Part shown: positions 27,201 to 37,418 of the stretch, piece after piece | Layout: each line of letters starts with the position of its first letter | Numbering within the stretch: the first letter of the stretch is position 1 | Assembly: GCF_020740795.1 (NCBI RefSeq) | Contig: NC_067294.1 | Span: 1,054,001-1,118,000 of the forward strand | Length of the DNA stretch: 64,000 nucleotides | Direction: 5' to 3' | Source: Apus apus | Taxonomy: Eukaryota; Chordata; Aves; Apodiformes; Apodidae | Program-made: the position numbers and the translations under genes | The notes under the pieces: generated by a model | What the model saw: only the letters and a program-made list of their open reading frames with translations | What the model was told of the DNA's origin: nothing | Database searches by the model: none

Positions 27201-30200
27201 CCAGAGGCAATTTGCTCCTGGCCCAGGCAGTGCCCATTAGCAGAGCAGAAGGCCAGGCGGGGGTCTCACCAGGAGGGGCGTCCCAGCATGGGAAGGGTGT
27301 TGGCAGAGCCCCTGGCCAGACACCACAGATTGCCTCAGGCACCAGTCATGCATTTGGATTAGCTTGTTATTAAATCTAATTAGTCAATAGCTGGCCCAGC
27401 AGGGAGCCGGCTTGATTTCTCTGGGGGCAGGAGCCAGGGCATCTTCAGGGTCCCCAGAGGGGACGATGGGTCTATGGACCCCTGGGTGGAGAGGGGACCT
27501 GCACCCTGTCCCCATGGGCAGGACAGGAGTCCTCTTGGCACATCCCACGTGGCATACACTGCCCACAGCAGGGGGCAAGGACTTGTCTGTCTCCCCAGTG
27601 GCTTGACAGTCACCTCAGTGTGGGTGGCTGCGTCCCAAGGGGGTCCACGTCCCAGGAGCAGCTCTCGCTGGCAGGCAGAGTGCCCACAGCCAGGGCAGGA
27701 AAGCAGGGTCAGCTCCCAGACCCTCGAAAAGCAGTTCTGCAGCAGCCTGCTTCCTTCTCCTCCCAAGGAGACTGCGGAAATCCTTTTGTCTCCGGTGCTC
27801 CTCCACCTCAGCTGTAAGAACAGGAAAATTCCCACCGTGCTCACAGGAACATCACCGGCAAGTGAGTCAATTTTTCCTGCTTTGGCAGGAAAAAAATAAT
27901 AAATTAAAATGTCCAGCGAAGCCCAGGGAGGCACGCAGGGTGAGAAACAGGATGCATGGCCCAGAGCACATCGCTGCCTTTAGCCTGGGCTTTCTCCCAG
28001 CTTTCATGGCCACCAACACTGAAAGGGCTGGGAACACAACACTGAGAAATGCTTCCCCACTCCCTGCAAACCACCCTGGCTCAAATGCTCCTGGGAGGTT
28101 TCTGTCTCCTCGGATGGAAGGAGCAGAGCCCCAGGCACCCAAGGGATCCCCTGGGAGGAGGAGAGGGCAGGGCCATCCCCCCAGAGCCAGCCAGAGCTGC
28201 TGCTGGCTCCAGGGAGAGCCGACAGCCACACAACCATTCTGCTCTGCAACGGGGGATTTTTTTGTAAAACATTGCTAAGCAACCAGCACTCAACGAGGAC
28301 GTGGTTCTGGACAGACGCTGTTTCAGCTAGAAAAATTAAAAAAAAAAAAACAAACCATCAAAGGGACACTCTACCAAGCAGTATTAAGAAAAAGGCACAC
28401 ACAGCTTATTTTACAGGTCACTCGTCCCGCGCAGTGACTCTTTACACTTCCCCATCGAGACACTGGAGCAGGATTAGAAGCTGCTGAAAAGGAAAAAGCA
28501 GGTGGGTGTGCACAGAAGCCCTGGGATGCCCACCACTGTGCCGAGCCCTCCAGCGTGATAGCAAATGACCATGGGCTGCAATAACACCCTGGAGCACATC
28601 ACTGCAGGTGACCTGAACCTCGTGAAGGCAGCGCTGCGGGTACCAGCTCGGCCGTGGCACAACAGGGCTACCCACCGGGGAGCTGGGCAAACCCGGGGGG
28701 AAAAGAATTACTTCCCTATTTTATGAGCTATTTGCAGCCTGGCTGTAGATAAACAGTCCGTATCTTTTAAAAAATAGATTCTTTAACGCTGTAGCCCAGA
28801 ACAAAGGGAGCATTTTTGTCTTTTGGGAATGAAGGAGAGAGCTGCCTGGCCGGGCTGGCGCAGGGCAGACGGCACGTGTGCCAGGGGCCATCCGGGCGGG
28901 CACTGCGGCCATGCCCCCGCCTGCCCCGGCGATGGGAGCCATGGGGAGCACCCACCAGCCCCAGCTGGGGGTCTGAACCCCAGGGATGGGTGAGGAAGCA
29001 GCAGCCAGGCCCTTCATGAGCCCCACACTGGCACCAGCAGCCCCAGCCCCCACGCGCACGGCTGTGCCCGCCGCTCCACGTGCGGCAGCCAGATGGTCCG
29101 GAGGCTGGTGTACTTCCCACAAACCCCAGCTAGAAACCAGCCTGGCATCCCCACAAAGATGTCCTCTTCATCCCTGCACCACAGTCCCCGCAGCACCCTG
29201 TGGCTGCCGTCCCTTCCCAGCACAAATCCAGCACCTCAGACACAATATGACCCCAGGCTCCCAGTGGGAGCGGCAGCGGAGAAGCGCAATTCCCAGCTCT
29301 TCCAAGCCATGCTTGGGACCATTCTTGCTATCAAGAGCCAGAGGAATGCCCTAACGAGCTTGCCTCATCAGGAGCATGCAGCCCAGAGGCCCAGGGCCAC
29401 CAGGAGCAATGGAGAGGAGCAGGTGGAAGAGCCTTTGGTGCAGGGGGATCATGCCAGGAAAGCAGGGAAAACAGCCTCAGCTTCACCAGCCACGGCGACA
29501 GCCGCTCACGTGCCCAAGGGAGGAGGAGGGATGATTCACACCGAGAAGTGAACAAGCTGTGCGGGTTGGGTACAAGCTCCCCCCCTCGTTCTGCCTCCCC
29601 TCCTCGCCCACCACGGTCACGCTACAGCTACTCATCACGCTGCACGCAAATCCAGCTCCTTCAGGTCTGCTTCAAACCCATGGACCAAAAATCCCCAAGC
29701 ACAGCGACGGCAAAGCCCGGCCTCCCACTGCTGGGCGGTGCAGAAGGGCTCCCCAGAGCACCCCCAACCAGAAGCACCACAGCACGGGCAGGGTTTCCTT
29801 GCCCACGCCACCGCTTATGCCCCTCGCAGGGTGCAGGGGGTTCTGAGCCTCTTTTCTGGGGCTGGAGGATGCAAACCCTGGAGCATCCCTGCCCCTCCTT
29901 GTGCATGGCCGCTGCTCTCGCCCAGGCATTGCTCCCTGGGTGCCAGGGAGAAGCACACACTGATTCCAGGGTACCTGTGGGGATGAGCAAGGGCAGAGGG
30001 GCTGATGGTCCCCCTCTGCCAGTCAGGAAGGGGGCTGGCAGCACCACAAAGGCCGACCCTGGTTACCCCATCCCATTCCATGGGATCAGCCAGGGAAGCA
30101 CCACTGGTGCCAGCCTGCAGGAAGGACAGGGACACACAGCACAGCCACCTCCCACCCTCCCTGCAGCAACCATGGGAACAGCATTTCCTTGCACACATTT

Positions 30201-30227
30201 TCCCTGTCACTGTGAGTTGCCACCTCC

Positions 30228-30265
<38 letters not shown>

Positions 30266-33200
30266 AAATTGAAACTACCCATTGCCCCTGGCCACGTCCC
30301 AGGGCACCCAGGTAACACCACACACACCACACGGACTGCTTGGCACGGCAAGATTGCAGGAACAGAGACACGAGATGTGGCCATGCTGGCACATCTGCAG
30401 CCTTGGAAAAACAGCTTCTTGACTCAAAATCTGCTCCATGCTGGAATCCAGATTGTTCTCCTCAGACACAAGTGTGTACTTCCAGGCTACACTGGCTTCA
30501 GCAGCACCATCACTCCCAGCCTGGGCCTCTCAAAGCTGCTGATTATCCCCCAGTCCATGCCCCACAAACCCAAAGGGGTTGAGTTTAACCCAGCACTGGA
30601 CAGGCACACAGGCCCAGCGGCTTCTCCAGACACTGCCACCACACCTGTGCATCAGGACACATCCCAGAGGTGCTCTGTGGCATGCTCCCAATTACAAAGA
30701 TCTCCGAGCCCTGATAATAAACCCTCTGCCAGCATAATTTAAAAGATGTAATCACGAACGCACGCGCCTGCACACCCAAGCCCTCCTGCTCACCAGCTTC
30801 CCTCGCCAGCACTGCCCAGGGGCTGGATCTGGCTGCAGCCCTGCTCCCAGCACCAGCTCAGTGGCTGGCACAGGACTGGAGGAGCCCACCCTGCTCTGGA
30901 ACTTGGCTCCCACCATCAGTCTCCACACCAGCACCAGAGGGGCCACCGCTGTGCACAGGGAGACCCCCGGGAGGTGGGCGAAGGGTGCCTGGGGACGTCA
31001 CACAAACCTCCTGCACAGACCACGACCACAGGCACTGCATGTGGGTGAACCCCTGCAACACCTCAGCAGGGTGAAAGGCTGTCACATCCTGAATTTTCCT
31101 TCTTACAATCAGGCTGAGCCACACGGGGTAAGCGGGCAGTCCTCTGGAGACAGCTCTGGCTGCACAACGATCCCTCCAGGGCTCGTGGTGGAAACCCACC
31201 ACCAGAAACAAAGAGCATCTCCCAAGCAGGAACACGTTCCTGTTGCTAATTTCCACCAGAGAGAAACAGGAGGAGCTTTCAAGTTGTGCTGAAAATAAAG
31301 CAGAACATTATCATTTGTATTACCCTTCATTTCAATAAAATACCAGACAAGCAGTTAAATATGTGACTGCACAAGCCACACAGGTCATGCAAAGGAGGAA
31401 CAATCCCTCTTTGCCCTTGGCCTGCAGGAGGGGCAGGGCTGTCTGGATGAGCCATAATCACATGGCAGTATTCCCATAGCAGAAAGTACTCCCCTCACCA
31501 AACACTTCTTACCACCTTCCAAAAGCAACAGGGGGGAGAAAACATCCACTGATACAGGGGACCCACATTACACCTTTGCTGGGTGAACAAAGCAGGAAAA
31601 ATCAGAAGCAGCTCATCTCAGCAACCAAACCCCAAACCCACGTGCTTCTCCCCAGGATGCCCCTGTGGTTTGCTCGCCTGGCCAAGGCTCAGAGCCCACG
31701 GCAGCCCTGGCCATGCCCCCTGCTACTGAGCTGGGTGGTGGCCAAGACCCCCAAGCACAGAGTGAGCTCCTGGGGCAAAACTGGGTCCTACCACCCAGGG
31801 GGGACAAGGGTTTCTGCCCACACAGACGTGGTGCTGCCACCAAGCCCCAGGAAATCCTCCTTTGCCACAAGGCAGCAATTTCCTCAGCCCTTGGAGACAC
31901 AGAACAGGCTGCACAGCCAGCACAGCCTGACTCACCTGGGCAGCCCACACACCCCCTTGGCAGCTCCATGGCACAACCAGAGCAGAACCGAACACGAGCA
32001 GCCATGGCAATCCAACACAGGGTTTTTATTTTGCACCCTCCAGAATATTCCTTTTCTTCCAAACCCCAGTCTGCAATCACACAGCTGTCTCCTCACCAGG
32101 ACTGTCTCTAATGATTAATGTTTGCACTTGTAAAAGTAAGGGGCATTCCTGGAAAGGGCAGACCCAAACCTCTGTACCTCAGTCCCTCCTCTGCTCTGTG
32201 CATAATCAATGGGAAGGTTTGGGCTGTTACTGCTTTCTTCAGGGACCAGAAGAGCAAAAGGGTGAAAGTCACCCAAGAAGGGTTTGGGTTTCTCCTCCTC
32301 ATCGCTGACAGGCATCCACAGCACCAGGGCTTGAGGACCCATCACCCCAGACAGCACTGGCTTGTGAGGCAGCCCAAGGCATGGCTCTTCCTCCAACAAC
32401 CCTGGAGAGGCAAGCAAAGACATTGCAAGTATCTACATACCCATGGAGCTGGGCAGCTCAACCCACCTGAGCCAGGGTCTCCCCCAGGCTCACTCTCAGG
32501 GTGCCTCTCCCAGGGGACTGAGCACATCAAACTGGGGGGCTGGCAGAGCAAGCAGGGACAGGCAGCAACGGGAGCAGAGGGCGACTGAAGGCACTTGCCA
32601 GAGTTTGAAACATTTCCTTATCCCCAGCCTAAGTTTTGTTTGTACCAAAAGGGAATTAACTGCTCAGGTTAAACACCCAACAGAGGTTTCACTTTCGCTT
32701 CTAGGTGCACTGCAGAGCCAGCACCAGCTCTAGGTATGGCACTGCCACACTCAGCCACAGCCACACGTTCTTCACAAAGGCTCAGTTTCCACAAGGGCCT
32801 GCGGAGATGTGGAACCACATCCACGTGCAAGCACATCCCAGAGCGCCAAGTCCACAGGCAGAGCCCAGCACACCAACAGCACTGCCAGGAACCACACAAC
32901 CACCACAGCTTGACTTTTAAGCTGCTTGGCAGCCATAGATAAGGATGTGTCCCATGAAAAACCCCACAGCCACAGCCAAAGCCCTCCTGGCAGCGCCCTT
33001 GGTGGTGGCACAGGCTGCCTGCAGGGCCCCGCTGCTACATGGGCAAATGCGGATCGTCCACCCAAAAACCCACATGATGTGTACAGGGACCAAAGGGTGA
33101 CTGTGTGTCCTCAACAGCCCCCAGGGAGTGTGCCTGCACACACCCAGGCTGGAAAGCCCAGACAGGGAGTGAGAAGCAAGCCCTGGCCAGCCACTGCAGC

Positions 33201-36200
33201 TGGCATGGGGCTGGTGGAGCGCAGAGCCAGCGCAAACCTTTGTGTCTCAGCCACAGCATCTGCCCCTGAGAGCTGGTGGAGACAGTCAAGCTCCCCACGA
33301 CCACAGAGGGCCCAGGTCCCCTGTGGCATCACCCCGTCCCCACGTGCCCCTGCAGTCCTGGCCCTCCTCACCTCCTGGCACAGCTCTGCGCTGACCCGGC
33401 CGAAAAACAGCCGAAGGAAAAACGATCCAAAAACCCAAACCAGCCCAACTGTGTCTTGCAGGAGCCTGGGCACCTCCACCCTTCCCATGGGATCCCCAGG
33501 ACACAGAAGTGTCCAGCCAGGGTCTGGCCTTCATGGGGAGGGGGTCTGCAGAGTCCCAGCCCGGCCCCACCGCACAAATTGCAGCCTGTGACACGCGCGG
33601 CAGCAGCGGCCGGGGCGTGGACGGGCTCGGTGGCTTCAAATTAGTGCTTGGGAGTTGGAGGAAGAAGCAAACGAAAACAACAGCAGAAACGTGGCAGGGC
33701 ACCAGACTGCAGCCCCAGCGCCCAAAGGAGAGGACAGCCCACGGCCCCCCTCAGCCCCACCACCACGGGGACACAGCGCCCATCAGCACGAGGAGATGAG
33801 GAAGACGAGGAGGAGGAGGGTGCCCCTGCTCAGCCCCCCGCAGCAGCGCAGGGGAGGCGATGCCAGCGCCCGCACCCCACCCTCCATCAGGACGTGCACT
33901 GCTCGTTTTCCAAAGCCAGCAGGAAGGCAACCCTGCAGCACCATCTGGGCTCCTGGGATCCACACTCCTGCCAGAGCAGAGGGGCTGGAGGCGGCACCAC
34001 GGGCAGCCACCACACCAGGACCAGGACACAGCTCCCTGCCCGCCCCATTCCACAGGCACACGGGACACACCAAGGGACAAAAAAAGCTTCCATACCCCTC
34101 GTACCAATCAATGGTCACCACGGCTCCTTTGCTGGAGAACAAGTTTCGCAGCATCCAAGCTTTGAGTTCATAATTTATGTCTCACTTGAGGTCTTTTCAT
34201 TTGCAAAACTTTCTGAATAATTTATGCATGGTGTACGAGGGAGGAAGAGGGACACATTTTGCTGAAAACCAGGTCACTCTTAATACCAGCCAAGCAGCAA
34301 AGAGAGACAATAGAAATAGGCAAAGATACTCACTGGGGAGGAAAAGACCCAGTACTTACATATATATACACACACACACACACACAGATATATATATATA
34401 TATATATATATACACCCATATATATATATACACCCACACTCCAGAGATGCCTTCAGCATCAGAGGATATTTAGCAAGACCAGCCCTTCAGCAAACAAGGA
34501 TTATTCCCTACCTTCTGAATGTATTCTTTTTTAAATGAAGGAAAAAGCACTGTGAATCATTCTGATTTCTCTCCATACCTTCACAGAGGGCAAAAGCAGG
34601 GTAGCTGCAGAACAGCTCTCTCTCTGGATTTAGTGGCAGACTTTCCTACCTGCCTCTACACCAACCTCACTGTCCCTGCACACGGCTCCTGCCAGTGTTG
34701 GTGGCATGGGGGCTGCAGGGACCAAATAGGGTGGTGGGGAACAGGAGAGCTGCAGAGGGGTCCTCCTCCCTCCTGCATATTCCCCCCAGATCCCATCCAA
34801 ACCACCCCTCTGCCTCGCTCCTGGCCAACAAAGAGCTACGTTCCTCTAACTCCTGTCTTAAAACAAAGAGGATGTGAAACATTTAGCAGAAAATGCAAGA
34901 GGAAGGAAAATGAGAGAGGATATTGCCAAGACTTCAAGTAACTCCACTTGCAGGCTGCCTCACTGTGCCAAGAACCAAGCTGCCCTCCAAGCCCCCCACT
35001 CCAACAGCAGTGTGCCCTGAGCTGGGGGTTAACTGCTCCCTGGACCTGCCTGGCCCTGCAACCCTGTGTCCTCCATGATGGCCAAGGAACACATGTAGAG
35101 GTGATGCCAGTGGGAAAATAAGAACATCCTGCCCAGCCACAGCAAGACAAACTGCTTGGGGACAACAGAAAAATAAAAGCTGGGTAAGAGAAGCAAGTGC
35201 CTGGTCATTGCCAGGAACAGCCACCAGGTACCACCAGCTCCAGCTCAACCCAATCCCTGCGGCAGCAGAACGAGAACATCACTGGGAAGGGCAGTGCTGC
35301 AGCTCTCCACTCCTGGAGCATCTCCATCCACTCCGAGACAGAGGGTCTGCACTGGCCCACATAACACAGCCAGACCCAGACCCAGCACACACCGAGGGAA
35401 ACACACATGGAAAGAGCCACTGGAGAAGCCGGAGGTGTTGTGGTCACCAGCAGCTGGCAAAGCTGCTGTCACAGCAGGAGAAGGGGCCACAGGTGGGAGA
35501 AGGATGCAGAGAGTGGCCAAGCACCACAACCAGAGAGGGGACACTCATGCCCATGCCCTGCCCCATGCACCCCCAAACCTTCCCCCACAAGGAAGGTCTG
35601 GATTGGTTTGCCGTGCAGGCATTAATGAACACTCCAGCAAAACCACGGTCACTCATGTGCCTCCTGGCCACAGCCTGGGCACCAGAGGAGCACACCCCTG
35701 GTCCTGCGCAGGAATGAAGGTCTAATCCAGGCACGCATTCAATAGAGGCTACAAAACAATTCAGCCATAAAAACATCCTTATCTCCGGAGGCCGGCGAGC
35801 GCTCTTCCTGCCCGGGGGGCCGTGCAGCACAGCCACGGCCAGGGGAGAGGAGCCCCCAGCACACCCCAAAACCCCTCCCGTGCAGTGTGACGGGGCAAGG
35901 GCACCACCAGCACCTGCCCAGTGACCTGCTCAAAGTGCCCACTGGCTCAGCCTAGGGACAAACAGCCCCAGGACCCACCAGTTACTTCTTAAAACGTATT
36001 TTCAGTGAAGAAGAGCACCAAGGGGCTTGTTCTGCCTAAAGAATGAAAGCTCCAGGCAGGGCCTTGCAGCTTGCCAGGCAAACGCACCACAGCAGGAGAC
36101 AGCTCCAGCCAGCAGAACCTAAATGCATCGACAGCCTTCAAGTTCTGTGGGGTTTTTTAACCCAAACTGCCAAGAATTGATACAAAGGGGTTCCCTGCAA

Positions 36201-37370
36201 TCCAGACGTTCCTGGCTGCTGTTCTGGCACAGGGGAACTGCACCTGTGGGGCTGGGTGTAAGATCTGAAGGGGAAGGAGCAGGAATCAGCCCCCCAGGAG
36301 GGGATGAGGTGGTGGGCTTGGCTGGAGAACCCCCTGTCTGCACATCCCAGGGGGACAGCACTGCACCCCCACTCCCAAAACAACCCTGTGCATCCCGAGG
36401 CCGGGCTGAGGGGTCACAGGTGATGCTGGGGAGGTCCCACAGCACGGGTCCTGTCCCACAGCAGGGGCAGCAGGGCAGGGCAAGCTCAGCGAGGTGGCAG
36501 CTCAGCCTGCGGGTGTGCTCAGAGGGGGAAACTTACAAACCGGGGAAGCAACTGACGATTTAGGTCAAAGAAACTGACAAAAAAGAAAAAAAGCCCAAAT
36601 GAGGGGAACAGCAGGAACAGAGCCGGGTGGCCACACAGGGGTGTCCCCAGCCCAGCCGGGGCACAGGGGGGGCAGGGATGCTGCCGGCCACAGGCGGGGG
36701 TCTCCCCAGCCCCGGGGGTTCAGCATTCCCCTCCCACACAGCCCCGCCGCAAGCGGGGGGTCGGCAGCTCTGCCCCCCACCCCGCGGCTGTCCCAGCTGT
36801 CACCACACACCGCTGGGAGGGCAGGAGATGGCACTGGGGGTGCCAGTGTGGAGGCAGCCCAGGAAGGGGCACAAGGCACTCAGCACCCTGAAGAGAGAGG
36901 GGACAGAGGACAGCCGGGGGGCGGACAGGACCCACCCAGCACCCCAGCCAAGCCACCCCCAACGGATGCGACCCTTGGGGGCCACGGGCTGGGACCTGAT
37001 GAGGCGGGGCCGTGCGTGTGCCGCTGGATCAGGACCAGGCGCATCCCGCGGGCCCAGCCGGACCACCGCGGGCTGGTGGGACGCAAGGAGCAGGTGGTCC
37101 CTGATGGACCAGGTCGGGAGCAGGGGCCAGGCGGGCCCGCGGGCCGGCAGAGCGCGGCGGGCCGGGGCCGGGGGGCACGGGGTCCCGGCTGAGCCCACCC
37201 CCGACCCCCTACTTACTCTTGAGGGCGGCGACGAGCGACTTCCCGTCCTTGATCAGCTCCTTAATGAACTTGTTGGTCTTCTCCAGCTCGGCCTCGTGGG
37301 AGCGGAGCCGTTCCCGGAACTGGGGGCTGTCCAGGCAGCACTCGCTGAACTCCAGCGCCGGCAGCCCCAT
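174..37370 (-). CDS. ARHGAP26: ARHGAP26 (GRAF1), Rho GTPase-activating protein 26; 5' half of the gene, coding exons 1-11 (partial, continues off the left edge)
   Basis: Eleven GT-AG exons on the minus strand join in frame into 369 codons. In vertebrates GRAF1 is a cytosolic/membrane protein with BAR-PH-RhoGAP-SH3 order. It binds PI(4,5)P2-rich curved membrane, acts in CLIC/GEEC endocytosis, stimulates GTP hydrolysis by RhoA and Cdc42, and binds focal adhesion kinase through SH3. Only BAR (about residues 1-262) and PH (about 265-369) are here; the GAP and SH3 exons must lie beyond position 1. It is GRAF1 rather than GRAF2 (ARHGAP10) or GRAF3 (ARHGAP42) because of [13 protein letters not shown] (71-83), [10 protein letters not shown] (about 92-101) and KSGGKGGEDE across the exon 9/10 junction. 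Lys131-Lys132, which family work implicates in BAR membrane binding, are present. Joined segments (minus strand): 37217-37370, 18484-18579, 17239-17300, 16976-17047, 15717-15818, 12972-13082, 12559-12663, 11699-11828, 11232-11332, 8663-8757, 174-252. No frameshift or premature stop was seen. Confidence 0.97.
253..8662 (-). other. ARHGAP26 intron 10 (8.4 kb)
   Basis: I see no exon, RNA gene or intact transposon here. It contains a plus-strand CR1 tail near 4.0-4.1 kb, followed by a GC-rich block at about 4170-4640 that holds several chance open frames on both strands. An A-rich simple stretch lies at about 6510-6570. The rest appears to be unique intronic sequence. Confidence 0.85.
3990..4140 (+). 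repeat. CR1 LINE, 5'-truncated 3' tail
   Basis: The plus strand reads as the CR1 3' end: CTTCAAGGCCAGACTGGATG, then GGGCTTTGAGCAACCTGATC, then CTTTAAGGTCCCTTCCAA, ending TGATTCTATGATTC. The element is only about 150 bp, a usual length for dead bird CR1 copies. It lies in intron 10, opposite in sense to ARHGAP26. It has no coding capacity. Confidence 0.93.
8663..8757 (-). CDS. ARHGAP26: ARHGAP26 coding exon 10 (residues 312-343, PH domain)
   Basis: The exon is 95 bp, entered in phase 0 and left in phase 2. The acceptor is CTTCTCAG and the donor CG|GTGAGT. It encodes [18 protein letters not shown] then [13 protein letters not shown], with codon 343 (Arg) split across intron 10. Basic residues CTRRK and EKRF follow the pattern of GRAF PH domains. 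Confidence 0.97.
8758..11231 (-). other. ARHGAP26 intron 9 (2.5 kb)
   Basis: No coding or RNA feature was recognised. An AT-rich stretch at about 9150-9200 lies next to GC-rich sequence at 9540-10050. Open frames here lack family similarity and codon-level coherence. Confidence 0.8.
11232..11332 (-). CDS. ARHGAP26: ARHGAP26 coding exon 9 (residues 278-311, PH domain)
   Basis: The exon is 101 bp, entered in phase 1 and left in phase 0. The acceptor is TTTGTAG and the donor GGG|GTGAGT. It encodes [19 protein letters not shown] and [14 protein letters not shown], the central strands of the PH domain. [13 protein letters not shown] is typical of GRAF1. Intron 8 before it is 366 bp. Confidence 0.97.
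11699..11828 (-). CDS. ARHGAP26: ARHGAP26 coding exon 8 (residues 235-278, BAR-PH junction)
   Basis: The exon is 130 bp, entered in phase 0 and left in phase 1. The acceptor is AATTTGCAG. It encodes [20 protein letters not shown], a short linker, and the first PH strand [10 protein letters not shown] (268-277). The donor is AAAC|GTAGGT, with an unusual C at -1. A second GT lies 4 nt downstream (GTAGGTGT). Use of the first GT restores Arg278 with exon 9 and keeps frame; the second would shift the frame. Confidence 0.97.
11829..12558 (-). other. ARHGAP26 introns 7 (11829-12558) with no further feature seen
   Basis: The 730-bp intron carries only its splice signals. Nearby introns 8 (11333-11698) and 6 (12664-12971) are likewise empty of recognisable features. 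Confidence 0.85.
12559..12663 (-). CDS. ARHGAP26: ARHGAP26 coding exon 7 (residues 200-234, last BAR helix)
   Basis: The exon is 105 bp, 35 whole codons. The acceptor is CCAATGCAG and the donor AAT|GTGAGT. It encodes [20 protein letters not shown] then [15 protein letters not shown], the C-terminal BAR helix that packs at the dimer interface in this family. The first base of the exon is the T of a Leu codon. Confidence 0.97.
12972..13082 (-). CDS. ARHGAP26: ARHGAP26 coding exon 6 (residues 163-199, BAR domain)
   Basis: The exon is 111 bp, 37 whole codons. The acceptor is GCCTGCAG and the donor CCG|GTAAGT. It encodes [20 protein letters not shown] followed by [17 protein letters not shown], the long BAR helix before the final helix. 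VDLVRQ matches GRAF1, where GRAF3 and GRAF2 differ. The exon is separated from exon 7 by a 308-bp intron. Confidence 0.97.
13083..15716 (-). other. ARHGAP26 intron 5 (2.6 kb)
   Basis: No exon, transposon or RNA gene was recognised in this intron. It appears to be unique sequence with scattered short open frames. Confidence 0.8.
15717..15818 (-). CDS. ARHGAP26: ARHGAP26 coding exon 5 (residues 129-162, BAR domain, membrane-binding lysines)
   Basis: The exon is 102 bp, 34 whole codons. The acceptor is TTTTGTAG and the donor GAG|GTGAGA. It encodes [13 protein letters not shown] then [16 protein letters not shown]. Lys131 and Lys132 are the residues whose charge reversal is known to weaken membrane binding of mammalian GRAF1; their number and surroundings are the same here. 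A long plus-strand open frame across this exon (15380-16165) is a shadow. Confidence 0.97.
15819..16975 (-). other. ARHGAP26 intron 4 (1.2 kb)
   Basis: No exon is visible. A partial CTCF-like motif, GCCAGGGGGCAGC, lies at about 16432-16444 on the plus strand, but its 5' half fits the consensus poorly. Confidence 0.8.
16976..17047 (-). CDS. ARHGAP26: ARHGAP26 coding exon 4 (residues 105-128, BAR domain)
   Basis: The exon is 72 bp, 24 whole codons, phase 0 at both ends. The acceptor is TGCCCGCAG and the donor AAG|GTAAGT. It encodes [15 protein letters not shown] and RKEQIGAAK, the most conserved part of the GRAF BAR domain. Intron 3, between exons 3 and 4, is only 191 bp, the shortest of this set. 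Confidence 0.97.
17239..17300 (-). CDS. ARHGAP26: ARHGAP26 coding exon 3 (residues 84-104, BAR domain)
   Basis: This small exon is 62 bp, entered in phase 1 and left in phase 0. It encodes [10 protein letters not shown] and [10 protein letters not shown], a GRAF1-specific stretch of the BAR coiled coil. The acceptor is CCCTTCCAG, with a branch-point-like TGCTGAC about 24 nt upstream. A CR1 LINE tail ends about 30 bp upstream of the acceptor. The donor ATG|GTACGG is weaker than its neighbours because it lacks G at -1... the -1 base is G but +4 to +6 are CGG rather than AGT. Because 62 is not a multiple of three, skipping would shift the frame. Human GRAF1 has Ile where this protein has Met103. 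Confidence 0.96.
17331..17620 (-). repeat. CR1 LINE, 5'-truncated 3' tail of about 290 bp in intron 2
   Basis: The plus strand starts with CACAGAATCACAGAAT, which is the reverse complement of the CR1 3' terminus. It continues through AAGATCATCTAGTCCAACCC, GGGCAGCCTGTCCCAGGGCT and CCCTCATTCTGACACTGGGA. It is the longest CR1 tail in the window and lies in the same sense as ARHGAP26. Its 3' end is about 30 bp from the exon 3 acceptor. Confidence 0.94.
18484..18579 (-). CDS. ARHGAP26: ARHGAP26 coding exon 2 (residues 52-84, BAR domain)
   Basis: The acceptor reads CTCTCTCCGCAG and the donor reads G|GTGAGC. The exon is 96 bp, entered and left in phase 1. It encodes a BAR segment with [14 protein letters not shown] (56-69) and [13 protein letters not shown] (71-83). 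The second motif separates GRAF1 from GRAF2, which has a different residue after GDA, and from GRAF3, which has Ser instead of Cys near its end. It follows the 18.6-kb intron 1. Skipping it would remove exactly 32 residues without a frameshift. Confidence 0.97.
   Translation of the reverse strand, partial: TCRRPSASSRIPSTSLNSAASETLKRMMRSA
24118..24231 (-). repeat. CR1 LINE, short 3' tail in intron 1
   Basis: TCATAGAGTTATAGAATGG, then GTTTGGGTTGGAAGACC and GGGCAGGGACACCTCCCA identify the reverse complement of a CR1 3' end. The copy is about 115 bp and diverged. It has no coding capacity. Confidence 0.9.
26990..27400. promoter_or_regulatory. Candidate intronic enhancer, AT-rich and homeodomain-motif-rich
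   Basis: Within GC-rich intron 1 this block is locally AT-rich. It carries CTAATCGATTTA (27178-27189), GCTAATCC (27195-27202), GGATTA (27356-27361), CTAATTAG (27376-27383) and further ATTA cores near 27113 and 27148. TAATCC/GGATTA is the Otx/Pitx-type site and TAATTA the Antp-class core. Conservation cannot be tested here. Confidence 0.4.
30235..30263. repeat. Homopolymer A(29)
   Basis: An uninterrupted run of 29 A on the plus strand in intron 1, which is T on the transcribed-sense strand. I saw no retrocopy body upstream of it, so I call it a simple repeat. Confidence 0.95.
34358..34436. repeat. CA/TA compound microsatellite
   Basis: The tract runs (TA)n, then (CA)n, then (TA)n with CACCCA interruptions, about 79 bp, in intron 1. 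It is probably length-variable between individuals. A plus-strand open frame reading Tyr-Ile and Thr-His repeats across it is an artefact. Confidence 0.95.
37217..37370 (-). CDS. ARHGAP26: ARHGAP26 coding exon 1 (residues 1-51 plus first base of codon 52)
   Basis: The start codon is at 37370-37368. It has A at -3 and G at +4, a good Kozak context, and gives the family N-terminus [10 protein letters not shown]. The exon encodes the first part of the BAR domain, including [13 protein letters not shown] at residues 34-46, which all GRAF proteins share. The donor is A|GTAAGT (phase 1); reading on gives a stop two codons later, so splicing is required. The split codon 52 is completed as Asn by exon 2. 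The frame upstream of this ATG stays open for 216 more codons to an ATG at 38018, but family similarity begins at 37370, so this start is preferred. The exon sits in a CpG island. Confidence 0.97.
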
Positions 37371-37418
37371 GCTGCCCGCACCCGCACCGGCACGCCGGCC
37401 GCCGCGAGTCAAACGCCC

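Larger units (their letters stand above)
18580..37216 (-). other. ARHGAP26 intron 1 (18.6 kb)
   Basis: This is the first intron. I found no alternative exon I could support. It contains a minus-strand CR1 tail (about 24.1 kb), an AT-rich candidate regulatory block (27.0-27.4 kb), a 29-base A run (30235-30263), a CA/TA microsatellite (34.36-34.44 kb) and GC-rich blocks near 28.85 kb, 33.6 kb and from 36.6 kb into the promoter island. Long open frames (for example 20606-21589 plus, 22529-23326 minus) show proline/serine-rich low-complexity translations and no known domain. Confidence 0.85.

Noticed and set aside
30200-30263. Processed retrogene ending in the A(29) run
   Set aside because: No gene-like body or target-site duplication is visible next to the A run.
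34358-34436. Apparent Tyr-Ile/Thr-His repeat protein
   Set aside because: Translation of a CA/TA microsatellite.
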